A stretch of 59,998 nt of DNA from Kibdelosporangium aridum (lineage in GTDB: Bacteria; Actinomycetota; Actinomycetes; Mycobacteriales; Pseudonocardiaceae), in NCBI RefSeq assembly GCF_900176515.1, contig NZ_FWXV01000005.1, positions 186,617 through 246,614 on the forward strand. The letters run 5' to 3'. Of the stretch, positions 8,877 to 21,754 are shown one piece after another. The position numbers were made by a program, and so were the translations under genes. Below the pieces are notes generated by a model. The model worked only from the letters and a program-made list of their open reading frames with translations. It was not told the origin of the DNA and searched no databases. The stretch's first letter is position 1. Each line of letters starts with the position of its first letter.

Positions 8877-9998
8877 TCACCCGATCTGCGCTGAAGGCGG
8901 GTCTTGCTGCTCGCCGGGGCGGGGTTCGATCGCTCCACGGTGGCCATTGGCCGGTGGACTGATGGCCCGCAGGATCTCGCACGGGGATGTCAGGAGGTGC
9001 GGCTGATGATCGAGAAGCAGTTGCTGTTCCGCGGTGAGCTGGTGCACCGCGACAGTCCAGTCGACCTTCACGATCAGCACCGCGCCGATCCTGATCACCG
9101 CGTCCTTGGTGGGCTGCAAGGACGTCAGGACAGGGCCGACGTTCGCCATCATCGCCGCAGTGACCTTGGCATCCTGTTCGAGGACCAGCCTGGACTCCAG
9201 CGCGTGCACGGCGCTCGTCACGGCCTGCCTGCCGACCTCGGTTTTCGCCGCGGCGCGCAGCTTGCGGAACCACGAGCCCAGCACCGGCTCGTCCCGGTGG
9301 ACGATGTCCGCGCCGGAGTCGGTGACCAGCTGCTCCACGGCGGCCTGTACGCGTTCGTGCCCGGCCTCGTCGGACAAGTAGATCGACACCGGGAACAAGG
9401 TCACATTGTCCTGGCTTTCCAGCAGGTCACGAAGGGTGTCCAGGCATCGGCGCCGGGTGGGGCCGATGCTGCCGCGCTTCATCTGCATGGCCTCGGCGAC
9501 GATGCGGTATTCGCTACGACCTGCCAGCACGGTCAGCCGGAGCAGCTCCTGACACTTCTCCGGCAGCTCAGCGAACGCACGCCACAGCCGCGTATCGAGG
9601 TCCGTGCGGACCGCTTCGTCTTCCGGCTGGGGCAGCGTGCTCAGCAGCTGCTCGGCCATTTCGTCGGTGAGCGGCAGGTCGGTCGCGCGCTTGGTGCGCA
9701 CTCGCTGGGCTTCGCGGCGGGTCGTCGTGATCAGCCAGCCGGCCAGCGCCTTCGGCTCGGCGATGGAGTTGATGTGGCCGAACAGTGCGAGCCAGACGGT
9801 CTGGACGACCTCCTCGGCAGCGTCCCTGCTCAGGCCATTTCCCCTGGCCACATGCCACACCAACGGCGTGAGGTCCTCGACGAGAGCGGCCCGCGCGGCC
9901 TGGTTGCCTGCGCGAGCCGTGTGCAGGCAGACGGCGTAGCGCTCGGTGCCTTGCAGGCCGTCCCATGGCGGGTGGCTGGAGTCAACCTGGATGTCCAA
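8877..9998 (-). CDS. ECF-type sigma factor with a long C-terminal domain of unknown function
   Basis: Residues about 15-195 of 373 form an ECF sigma-70 factor: region 2 (DAAEEVVQTVWLALFGH, then PKALAGWLITTTRREAQR) and region 4 (FAELPEKCQELLRLTVLAG, then KRGSIGPTRRRCLDTLRDL). About 175 further residues follow that belong to no sigma region. They contain GSWFRKLRAAAKTEVGRQAV and VDWTVAVHQLTAEQQLLLD, look mixed alpha/beta to helical, and have no membrane segment. I do not recognise this domain. No anti-sigma gene is adjacent, so the C-terminal domain may itself regulate the factor. The start is a TTG at 9998 preceded by AAGGTGGGG. The gene lies downstream of gltD, separated by a strong hairpin. 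Confidence 0.85.
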   Translation of the reverse strand: MDIQVDSSHPPWDGLQGTERYAVCLHTARAGNQAARAALVEDLTPLVWHVARGNGLSRDAAEEVVQTVWLALFGHINSIAEPKALAGWLITTTRREAQRVRTKRATDLPLTDEMAEQLLSTLPQPEDEAVRTDLDTRLWRAFAELPEKCQELLRLTVLAGRSEYRIVAEAMQMKRGSIGPTRRRCLDTLRDLLESQDNVTLFPVSIYLSDEAGHERVQAAVEQLVTDSGADIVHRDEPVLGSWFRKLRAAAKTEVGRQAVTSAVHALESRLVLEQDAKVTAAMMANVGPVLTSLQPTKDAVIRIGAVLIVKVDWTVAVHQLTAEQQLLLDHQPHLLTSPCEILRAISPPANGHRGAIEPRPGEQQDPPSAQIG

Positions 9999-10020
9999 TT
10001 CCCCACCTTTCCTGGCGTCA

Positions 10021-10082
10021 GGTACCAGGCAACCCGTTCATCGAACGGTGTATCCCGCATTTCGACGGGATTGCCTGGTACC
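10021..10082 (-). terminator. Long hairpin between gltD and the sigma factor gene
   Basis: GGTACCAGGCAACCCGT at 10021-10037 is matched by its reverse complement at 10065-10082 with a single bulged A, and TCGAA/TTCGA pair inside. The 12-bp outer arms are perfect. It starts 11 nt after the gltD stop in the direction of transcription and ends 22 nt before the sigma factor start. It has no T-run, which is common for actinobacterial terminators. It could alternatively act in the 5' leader of the sigma gene. Confidence 0.7.
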
Positions 10083-10092
10083 CGAGCGTCAG

Positions 10093-11536
10093 TCAGGCGA
10101 TGGGACGGTCCGTCGGTGCGATCGGGGCGGGTAGGACGTCGCGACCCATCAGGTACGCGTCCACCCCTGCTGCCGCCGAGCGTCCTTCGGCGATCGCCCA
10201 GACGATGAGCGACTGGCCGCGGCCCATGTCGCCCGCGACGAACACGCCATCGACGTTGGTGGCGAATGACTCGTCGCGGGCGACATTGCCCCGGGGGTCG
10301 TAAGCGACCCCAAGGTCGTTGAGCAGGCCTTCCTGCTGCGGGCCGACGAAGCCCATCGCGAGGGTGACCAGCTGGGCCGGGATCTCCCGTTCGGTGCCGT
10401 CGACCGGGACGAACTTCCCGCCGTCCATCTTGACGTCCACCAGCTGCAACGACTGGACGTTGCCGTCGGCGTCGCCCTTGAACTCCACAGTGGACACCGA
10501 GTAGATCCGGTCGCCGCCCTCCTCGTGGGCCGAGGACACCCGGTAGATCATCGGGTATGTCGGCCACGGGTGCGCGTCCGACCGGACCTCCGGCGGCCGG
10601 GGCATGATCTCCAGCTGTGTCACCGAAGCCGCGCCCTGCCGGTGTGCCGTTCCGACGCAGTCGGCGCCGGTGTCGCCGCCGCCGATCACCACGACGTGCT
10701 TGCCGGAAGCGTTGATCGGGGACGTGGCCAGGTCACCGCGGGCCACGCGGTTGGCCGGCGGCAGATACTCCATCGCCTGGTGGACGCCCTTCAGCGACCG
10801 GCCAGGGATAGGCAGGTCACGCCATGCCGTCGCACCACCGGCCAGCACCACGGCGTCATACGACGTCCGCAGTTCGGTGGCTTTGATGTCCACGCCGACG
10901 TTGACGTTGGTCTTGAACGACGTGCCCTCGGCGCGCATCTGGTCGAGTCGCCGGTCCAGCCGCCACTTCTCCATCTTGAACTCGGGGATCCCGTAGCGCA
11001 GCAGACCGCCGATCGCGTCGGCCCGCTCCAGCACGGTCACCGAGTGCCCCGCGCGGGTCAGCTGCTGGGCCGCCGCGAGACCGGCCGGGCCGGAGCCCAC
11101 CACGGCGACCGTCTTGCCGGTCAGGGCAACCGGCACCTGCGGGGTCACCCAGCCTTCGTCCCACGCGCGGTCGATGATCGAGATCTCGACCCGCTTGATG
11201 GACACCGGATCGCCGTTGATCCCGACCACGCAAGCGGTTTCGCACGGCGCCGGGCACAACGTCCCGGTGAACTCCGGGAAGTTGTTGGTCGCGTGCAGCC
11301 GTTCGATCGCGGCGAGCCAGTCGGTCTGCCAGACCAGGTTGTTCCACTCCGGGATCAGGTTGCCCAGCGGGCAGCCCTGGTGGCAGAACGGGATCCCGCA
11401 GTCCATGCAGCGGCCCGCCTGGCGCTGCGTGCGTTCCGTCGCGAAGTCCTCATAGACCTCGCGCCAGTCCTGCAGCCTGAGGAAAACCGGCCGCCTGCCC
11501 GGGTTCTCCCGCGGGGTGGTGATGAAACCTTTCGGG

Positions 11537-11544
<8 letters not shown>
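10093..11544 (-). CDS. gltD: Glutamate synthase small subunit
   Basis: The 483-residue GltD is the beta subunit of NADPH-dependent glutamate synthase (GOGAT). It passes electrons from NADPH through FAD and iron-sulfur clusters to the GltB subunit. The N-terminus has the two cysteine clusters CMDCGIPFCHQGCPLGN and CPAPCETACVVG that ligate [4Fe-4S] centres. The FAD fingerprint is VAVVGSGPAGLAAAQQL (about residue 145), and the NADPH fingerprint is VVVIGGGDTGADCVGTA (about residue 290). It overlaps the gltB stop by 8 nt (ATGGCTGA), so synthesis of the two subunits is coupled. Length is normal for the family. Confidence 0.97.
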
Positions 11545-16051
<4,507 letters not shown>

Positions 16052-16204
16052 AGCAGCGGCCCTCCCAGGCGGTTAAAGGGGCTGGTGCCGCACGTCGTTG
16101 TGCGAGAAAGGCTGCCGAGTTTCCCGGATGGCGGGATGGCGGTCAGCGCAGGACAAGCTCCCCGGGGTCTTCCGGGTTTCTCGTGACAGTAATGTGAACA
16201 CACG

Positions 16205-16240
16205 GTTATACCTGATGTCACGTGGTAAATCCCACGTGAC
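16205..16240 (-). promoter_or_regulatory. Putative gltB promoter with a 9-bp dyad over the -35 region
   Basis: Read on the minus strand, TATAAC (16210-16205) is a plausible -10 element about 155 nt before gltB. Immediately upstream, GTCACGTGG at 16217-16225 and CCACGTGAC at 16232-16240 form a perfect inverted repeat with a 6-nt spacer, covering the spacer/-35 region. This suggests a repressor or activator site. It does not obviously match a GlnR box. The remaining 16052-16444 region between gltB and the rhamnosidase gene contains no gene. Confidence 0.45.
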
Positions 16241-16408
16241 CGTTGACAGTTACGGACAAACGGTGCTCAACTGGGGCATTCCACAATGTGGACACCCATG
16301 GCGACTAGTCGTTTCCCGGCCTGTCCTCACTTCAAACGTGGTGTGGCCAACACCAGTGGTCTAGCATCGGTCCATCCTCAGATCGACGGGGATTGTGTGC
16401 GGCGCGTG

Positions 16409-16424
16409 ATTGAAACGTTTCAAT
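16409..16424. promoter_or_regulatory. LacI-family-type operator before the GH78 gene
   Basis: ATTGAAACGTTTCAAT is a perfect 16-bp palindrome with a central CG, the classical form of LacI/GalR-family operators in actinomycetes. It ends 20 nt before the rhamnosidase start, where binding would block transcription or elongation. No LacI-family gene lies in the window. Confidence 0.75.
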
Positions 16425-16444
16425 ACCCAACGGAGGGTAACGCG

Positions 16445-19400
16445 ATGGAGATGAACCGCCGTGTCTTCTTGCAGAGTTCTGCCATGAGTGCCAGTGCTTT
16501 CGCCATGCCGAGCGAAAACCCGCCCAGCGAGAACCCATCCGTTCAAGGCACGCCCAGTGAAAGGCGGCCTGAGCCGATGTGGGTCGAACGGACCACTGTG
16601 GAGTACGCCGATTCGTTGCTGGGCACCGATGTGGCGACCCCGCGGCTGTCGTGGGTACTCGGTTCGGATCTACCTGGTGCCCGCCAAACGGCGTATCAGA
16701 TCAGGGTGCGGGGAATCTGGGACTCCGGCAAGGTTTCCTCGGACCAGTCGGTGACCGTGCGCTACGCGGGACCGGCGTTGCGGCCGCGAACCCGCTACGA
16801 ATGGCAGGTCCGGGCATGGGATTCCCGCAACCGGCCGACGGAATGGTCGCCACTGGGGTGGTGGGAGACCGGGTTCCTCGGCACGGCTTGGCAGGCGCGC
16901 TGGATCGGTTCGCCCCCGCCGGAAGCGCCGCCCACGATCGAGGGTGCGTCGTGGATCTGGTCGGCCACCGCGCCCACGGCGTCTCGGTGGTTCCGTGGAG
17001 CCGTCGACATCACCGGTTCCATCACCCGGGCACGGATCGTCGCGACGGCCGACGACGACTTCACCCTGTTCGTCAACGGGACTCAGGCCCTGCACGCCCC
17101 AGAGGCGACGGACAGTTGGAAGACGGCGTTGACCGCGGACGTGACAGGCTTCATGCGTTCGGGCCGAAACGTTTTCGCGGCCGTGGCGACCAACCGCGGC
17201 GCACCCGGCTCCACCAACCCGGCCGGACTGTTGGTCCGCGTGGTCGTCGACACCTCAGCCGGGCAACAGGTTCTGGTCACCGGTGCCGGCTGGAAGGTCG
17301 CTGAAACGGAGCAAAGCGGTTGGCAGCAGCCGGAATTCGATGACTCCGCGTGGGCGCCGGCGACTGTGCTTGCGCCGTACGGGCAAGGAGTCTGGGGGAG
17401 CAACGTGTCTGTTGCTGCACCAGAGGCCCCGGCGCCGTTGTTACGCAAGGAGTTCTCGCTGAGCAAGCGCGTGACCAAGGCGCGGCTGTACATCAGCGGC
17501 TTGGCGTACTACGACGCGACCATCAACTCCACCCGCGTTGGAAAACAAGTCCTCGATCCAGGCTTCACCGACTATGACAAAACCGTCCTGTACGCCACTC
17601 ACGACGTGACGAACCTGGTGAAGCAAGGCAACAACGCGGTGGAAGTCTTGTTGGGTCGCGGTTTCTACGGCATGACCACGCCCAACGTGTGGAATTGGCA
17701 TCGTGCGACCTGGCATGGCGAACCGAGACTCCTGGCGCAGTTGGAGATCAGCCATCCGGATGGCACCAAGACGACCATCGCCTCAGGACCGGACTGGCAG
17801 CTCGCCGAAAGCCGCACGATCACCAACTCGCTGTACGCGGGGGAGACCTACGACGCGCGCAAAGCCATCGTCTGGCGACAGGCGACCGTCCTGGACGCTC
17901 CTCAAGGGACACTCAGGGCCCAGCAACACGAGCCGATCGAGGTCGTCGAGACCGTGACACCGACGATCCGGGAACTCAGCCCCGGCGTCTACATCGCCGA
18001 CATGGGCCGCACGATGTCCGGATGGACCCAGGTGAGTGTCCGTGCTTCGGCGGGAACCGTGATCCGACTGCGGCACGGCGAGAAGCTCAAGGCGGACGGC
18101 ACTGTGGCGTGGGAGAACGGTCACGTCCCCGGCAGGCACCAGACCGACGAGTACATCTGCGCAGGCACCGGCCTGGAGACGTGGGAGCCGAAGTTCTCCT
18201 ACAAGGGATTCCGGTACGTCCAAATCACCGGTGCGCGCCCGGAGGCGTTGCAGGGCAAGGTAGTTCAAACGGCTGTACCGGACACCGGGACATTCCGGTG
18301 CTCGGAGCCGTTCTTCGAACAGCTCGACCGTGCGATGCGACGGACATTGCGCAACAACATGCACGGTATCCCGACCGACACCCCGATGTACGAGAAGAAC
18401 GGCTGGACAGGCGATGCCCAAGTCGGCGCGCCGGTGATGATGTACGCCCTCGGCGTCGCGCGATTCCTGAGCAAGTGGCTCAACGACCTCGCCGACAGCC
18501 AGACCGACGTGGGGCAGCTGCCCGTGATCGTGCCGAGCGGCGGCTGGGGTTACCGGGAACTGGCGCCGTCACCGGAATGGACAACGGTGTATCCGTTCAT
18601 CATCCGGGAGATGTACCGGATCTACGGCGACTCGTCGGTCGCGGCCGAGCACTGGGGCACGTTGACCCGTTACCTGGACTGGGAAATCGGGCGCCTGCAG
18701 GACGGGCTGGCGATCACGGCACTCGGCGACTACCTGCCACCCGGTTACGGCGGCAATCCGCCGGAGGACACGCGGCTGACCGCGACCGCGTACCTGCACC
18801 GGGCATTGACCAACACCGCGGAGCTCGGGGACCTGTTGGGACACAGCGACACTGCCGCCAGGTACCGCTCGGTCGCCGAAGGTTGCCGTACCGCGCTCAA
18901 CGCCGCTTTCCTGGCAGACGGCCGTTATCGGACCGCGAAGGACCCGGACTACCGGCAGACGTCCAACGCGATCCCGCTGATGTTCGGGCTCGTCCCACCG
19001 GGCTCGGTCACCCAGGTGGTCACGAACCTGGTCGCGGACATCAAAGCGCGCGGAAACCACCTCAACACAGGCGCTCTGGGCACAAGCGTCCTGCTGCGCG
19101 CGTTGACGGCCCACGGTCACGCCGATGTCGCGCACGCGGTGGCGACCCAACGGACGTATCCGAGCTGGGGTTACTGGTTCGACAACGGCGCCGACACGAT
19201 GTGGGAGATGTGGCCGCTCGATTCCCGGTCGCGCGACCACTACTTCCAGGGCACGGTCGTGCAGTGGCTGTACGAGAACGTGGCCGGGCTGCGGCCCGGT
19301 GATGACGGTTATCGGCGGTTCACCGTCAAACCGGACGCCCGTGTCGGTGTGAACTGGGCGCAGACCTCCGTGCGGACCGTGCGCGGCTTGGCTTCGGTGG

Positions 19401-19594
19401 CGTGGTCGAGGGTAGGCTCGACTGTCCATCTGACGACGGTCGTGCCAGTTGGCTGTACCGCCGAGGTTTTCGTCCCCGGAGTGGTCCGGTCCAAGCCGTC
19501 CGGCGTGGACTTCCTGCGTGCCGAGGCGGATTTCCAGGTGTTTCGGGTGCCTGCGGGCCGGTGGGTGTTCGCCGGTGACGTGGATCACCCTTAG
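16445..19594 (+). CDS. Exported alpha-L-rhamnosidase, family GH78
   Basis: The 1049-residue enzyme should release terminal L-rhamnose from plant or microbial glycans. The N-terminus MNRRVFLQSSAMSASAFAM resembles a twin-arginine signal (RRxFL). Fibronectin-like and N-terminal beta domains follow (Bac_rhamnosid_N type), then the (alpha/alpha)6 catalytic domain and a C-terminal beta domain. The catalytic region has PTDTPMYEKNGWTGDAQ with the presumed general acid Glu near 650, and DTMWEMWPLD with a second Glu near 920. These correspond to the two conserved acids of GH78. The ATG at 16445 has GGAGGG 7 nt upstream. The frame extends further upstream to 16286 but across the operator. A hairpin follows the stop. 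Confidence 0.92.
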   Translation: MEMNRRVFLQSSAMSASAFAMPSENPPSENPSVQGTPSERRPEPMWVERTTVEYADSLLGTDVATPRLSWVLGSDLPGARQTAYQIRVRGIWDSGKVSSDQSVTVRYAGPALRPRTRYEWQVRAWDSRNRPTEWSPLGWWETGFLGTAWQARWIGSPPPEAPPTIEGASWIWSATAPTASRWFRGAVDITGSITRARIVATADDDFTLFVNGTQALHAPEATDSWKTALTADVTGFMRSGRNVFAAVATNRGAPGSTNPAGLLVRVVVDTSAGQQVLVTGAGWKVAETEQSGWQQPEFDDSAWAPATVLAPYGQGVWGSNVSVAAPEAPAPLLRKEFSLSKRVTKARLYISGLAYYDATINSTRVGKQVLDPGFTDYDKTVLYATHDVTNLVKQGNNAVEVLLGRGFYGMTTPNVWNWHRATWHGEPRLLAQLEISHPDGTKTTIASGPDWQLAESRTITNSLYAGETYDARKAIVWRQATVLDAPQGTLRAQQHEPIEVVETVTPTIRELSPGVYIADMGRTMSGWTQVSVRASAGTVIRLRHGEKLKADGTVAWENGHVPGRHQTDEYICAGTGLETWEPKFSYKGFRYVQITGARPEALQGKVVQTAVPDTGTFRCSEPFFEQLDRAMRRTLRNNMHGIPTDTPMYEKNGWTGDAQVGAPVMMYALGVARFLSKWLNDLADSQTDVGQLPVIVPSGGWGYRELAPSPEWTTVYPFIIREMYRIYGDSSVAAEHWGTLTRYLDWEIGRLQDGLAITALGDYLPPGYGGNPPEDTRLTATAYLHRALTNTAELGDLLGHSDTAARYRSVAEGCRTALNAAFLADGRYRTAKDPDYRQTSNAIPLMFGLVPPGSVTQVVTNLVADIKARGNHLNTGALGTSVLLRALTAHGHADVAHAVATQRTYPSWGYWFDNGADTMWEMWPLDSRSRDHYFQGTVVQWLYENVAGLRPGDDGYRRFTVKPDARVGVNWAQTSVRTVRGLASVAWSRVGSTVHLTTVVPVGCTAEVFVPGVVRSKPSGVDFLRAEADFQVFRVPAGRWVFAGDVDHP

Positions 19595-19616
19595 CCTGCC
19601 CCTAATTCGGGGCGGG
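19595..19616 (+). terminator. Short GC hairpin after the GH78 gene
   Basis: CCTGCCCC at 19595-19602 pairs with GGGGCGGG at 19609-19616 (one G-U pair, 6-nt loop) right after the stop codon. This is a plausible intrinsic terminator without a T-run. Confidence 0.5.
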
Positions 19617-19685
19617 TGGAATGGTTCCGGGGCCGTCGCGCGTTGTAATAGTTGTTGAGGATTGTCACGTGCTTGGAGGCTTGTG

Positions 19686-20591
19686 GTGCTGGAGCCGGAG
19701 AACCTGTACGAGGTCGATTCGGACGTGCCGGATCTGACCGGCGCGGTGCTGCTGCACCACTTCGACGGTTTCATGGACGCCGGATCGGCCGGTGCGGCGC
19801 TTGTCGAGCAGTTGCTGACCGCGTACGAGAACCGCGTGATCGCCCGGTTCGACATCGACGGACTGCTGGACTACCGCGCACGGCGGCCGTCGATGACGTT
19901 CGTGCAGGACCACTGGGAGGACTACCAGACCCCTGAGCTGGTCGTCCGGCTGCTGCACGACCAGGCAGGCACGCCGTTCCTGCTGCTGACCGGCCCGGAA
20001 CCGGACTTCCGCTGGGAAGCGTTCGTCGAGGCGGTCCGCCAGCTCGTGGACCGCTGGGGCGTCCGGCTGACGGTCGGGGTGCACGGAATCCCGATGGGCG
20101 TGCCGCACACGCGTCCACTCGGCCTGACCGCGCACGCCACCCGGCCGGAGCTGGTGAAGGATCACCAGCCGATGTTCAGCCGGGTGCAGGTGCCGGGCAA
20201 CGTGGCCGGCCTGCTGGAACTGCGTCTCGGCGAGTCGGGCCATGACGCGATCGGCTTCGCAGCGCACGTGCCGCACTACTTGGTGCAGTCGACGTACCCG
20301 GCGGCGGCACTGGTGCTGCTGGACGCGGTGACCCAGGCGACCGGCCTGGTCCTGTCGCCCGGCGCGCTGGCGGAGAGCTCCCGGCGCGCCGACGCGGAGA
20401 TCGCCCGCCAGGTCGCGGAATCCGACCAGATCGCCGAGGTCGTCGCGGCGTTGGAGCAGCAGTACGACGCCTTCACGGCGGCGAAGGACGAGGACAACCT
20501 GCTGCTGGACCCGAACGACATCCCGACCGCGGACGAACTGGGTGCGGAGCTGGAGCGGTTCCTCGCCGAGCAGAACGGCAAGTCCGACTAG
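19686..20591 (+). CDS. PAC2-family protein (proteasome-assembly-chaperone-like)
   Basis: About 300 residues of the actinobacterial PAC2 family, related in fold to the eukaryotic and archaeal proteasome assembly chaperone 2. Typical parts are the start LEPENLYEV, HHFDGFMDAGSAG near residue 25, LLLTGPEPDFRWEAF near 100, and GVHGIPMGVPHTRP near 135. The protein is soluble and ends in a charged helical tail. The role in actinobacteria is unproven. Mycobacterial homologues sit apart from the proteasome genes too. The GTG at 19686 is preferred because GGAGG lies 6 nt upstream. A TTG at 19662 would add eight residues. A strong terminator follows. Confidence 0.85.
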   Translation: MLEPENLYEVDSDVPDLTGAVLLHHFDGFMDAGSAGAALVEQLLTAYENRVIARFDIDGLLDYRARRPSMTFVQDHWEDYQTPELVVRLLHDQAGTPFLLLTGPEPDFRWEAFVEAVRQLVDRWGVRLTVGVHGIPMGVPHTRPLGLTAHATRPELVKDHQPMFSRVQVPGNVAGLLELRLGESGHDAIGFAAHVPHYLVQSTYPAAALVLLDAVTQATGLVLSPGALAESSRRADAEIARQVAESDQIAEVVAALEQQYDAFTAAKDEDNLLLDPNDIPTADELGAELERFLAEQNGKSD

Positions 20592-20596
20592 AAGAC

Positions 20597-20645
20597 GGCG
20601 TACGAAAAGCAGCGGCTGGTGATCCAGCCGCTGCTTTCGTACGCC
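20597..20645 (+). terminator. Strong intrinsic hairpin after the PAC2 gene
   Basis: The arms 20597-20619 and 20624-20645 are reverse complements over 22 bp with one bulged A and a 4-nt loop (TGAT). It begins 5 nt after the PAC2 stop. It separates this gene from the sigma factor operon that starts at 20717. Confidence 0.88.
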
Positions 20646-20716
20646 GGGGACCGACCAGTTTCCGCGCCCGGCGGTGTCCATCTCTGTGGGAGAACAGACA
20701 GAGAGAAGGAACCACC

Positions 20717-21736
20717 ATGCGGGACATCCGGCCGGCCGGTGATCTGCTGGCGCTGGCACGCGACGGCGACGGCGAGGCGTTTCGCGGGCTCGTCGAGCCA
20801 TACCGCCATGAGCTCCAGGTGCACTGTTATCGAATCCTCGGCTCGGTGCAGGACGCCGAGGACCTGGTGCAAGAGACGTTGCTCGCGGCGTGGCGGGGGA
20901 TCGGCGGCTACGAGGAACGCGCGTCCGTCCGCACCTGGCTCTACCGGATCGCGACCAACCGCTGTCTCAACGCGCTGCGCGCCGGCAGCCGTCGCCCACA
21001 CGCCGGCTACGAGCCGGAGGTCCCCTTGCCCGAGCCGTCACACCGCCGACCGGAACCAAGCTGGCTTGAGCCGTACCCCGACACGCTGCTCGACGAGATC
21101 GTCGACGGCACTCCCGGGCCGGAGGCGCGCTACGAACTCAGGGAATCGGTGTCCCTGGCTTTCCTGACAGCGTTGCAGCAATTGCCGCCAAGGCAACGAG
21201 CGGTGTTGGTGCTGCGGGATGTCATGGGATTTCGCGCCGCCGAGGTCGCGACCATTCTTGACACCACCGAAAACGCTGTGACCAGTGCACTGACCCGGGC
21301 ACGAGGTGCGCTGGCGAACGAGCTCCCTGACCGCGAGAACGCACCACGGCCGAACTCACCACTCGAGCGCCGGATCGTGGCTGACTTCATCCGTGTGTTC
21401 GAAGCCGGGGACGTCGACGCGGTCGTGGCCATGCTGACAGATGACGCGCTGCTCACGATGCCGCCACTGCCGCTGGAGTACCAGGGCATCGAGGCGGTCC
21501 GGCATTTCCTGGCGACAGTCGCCCTACGCGACGGTCGCCGGCACGTGTTGATCCCGACTCGAGCGAACGGCCAACCGGCATTCGGTTGCTACATGCGGGA
21601 TCCACGGACATCGATCATGCACGCACACGGCGTGGTCGTGCTGACGTTGGCAGGCGACCGGATCGCCGCACTGACCCGGTTCTTGGACAACTCGCTGCTG
21701 ACGACATTCGGCCTGCCCCGATCACTGCGCGTCTGA
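20717..21736 (+). CDS. ECF sigma factor with C-terminal SnoaL-like domain (SigX5/TIGR02960 type)
   Basis: The 339-residue protein has sigma region 2 (RILGSVQDAEDLVQETLLAA and ASVRTWLYRIATNRCLNAL, about residues 20-90), region 4 (LPPRQRAVLVLRDVMGFRA then TTENAVTSALTRARGAL, about 155-200) and a SnoaL_2-like alpha+beta domain (about 215-330). This layout is that of the SigX5-like (TIGR02960) group, in which the SnoaL domain takes the place of a separate anti-sigma factor and may sense a small molecule. GAAGGA precedes the ATG. The MFS exporter gene begins 18 nt downstream and the PEP-mutase-like gene overlaps that, making a three-gene operon. Confidence 0.92.
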   Translation: MRDIRPAGDLLALARDGDGEAFRGLVEPYRHELQVHCYRILGSVQDAEDLVQETLLAAWRGIGGYEERASVRTWLYRIATNRCLNALRAGSRRPHAGYEPEVPLPEPSHRRPEPSWLEPYPDTLLDEIVDGTPGPEARYELRESVSLAFLTALQQLPPRQRAVLVLRDVMGFRAAEVATILDTTENAVTSALTRARGALANELPDRENAPRPNSPLERRIVADFIRVFEAGDVDAVVAMLTDDALLTMPPLPLEYQGIEAVRHFLATVALRDGRRHVLIPTRANGQPAFGCYMRDPRTSIMHAHGVVVLTLAGDRIAALTRFLDNSLLTTFGLPRSLRV

Positions 21737-21754
21737 AATCCAGGGGAGAAAAAC

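Noticed and set aside
8904..10208. 434-codon plus-strand frame opposite the sigma factor
   Set aside because: Shadow of the sigma factor gene, which has clear region 2 and 4 motifs.
17689..19302. 537-codon plus-strand frame in another phase inside the GH78 gene
   Set aside because: Arg/Pro-rich out-of-phase shadow of the rhamnosidase.
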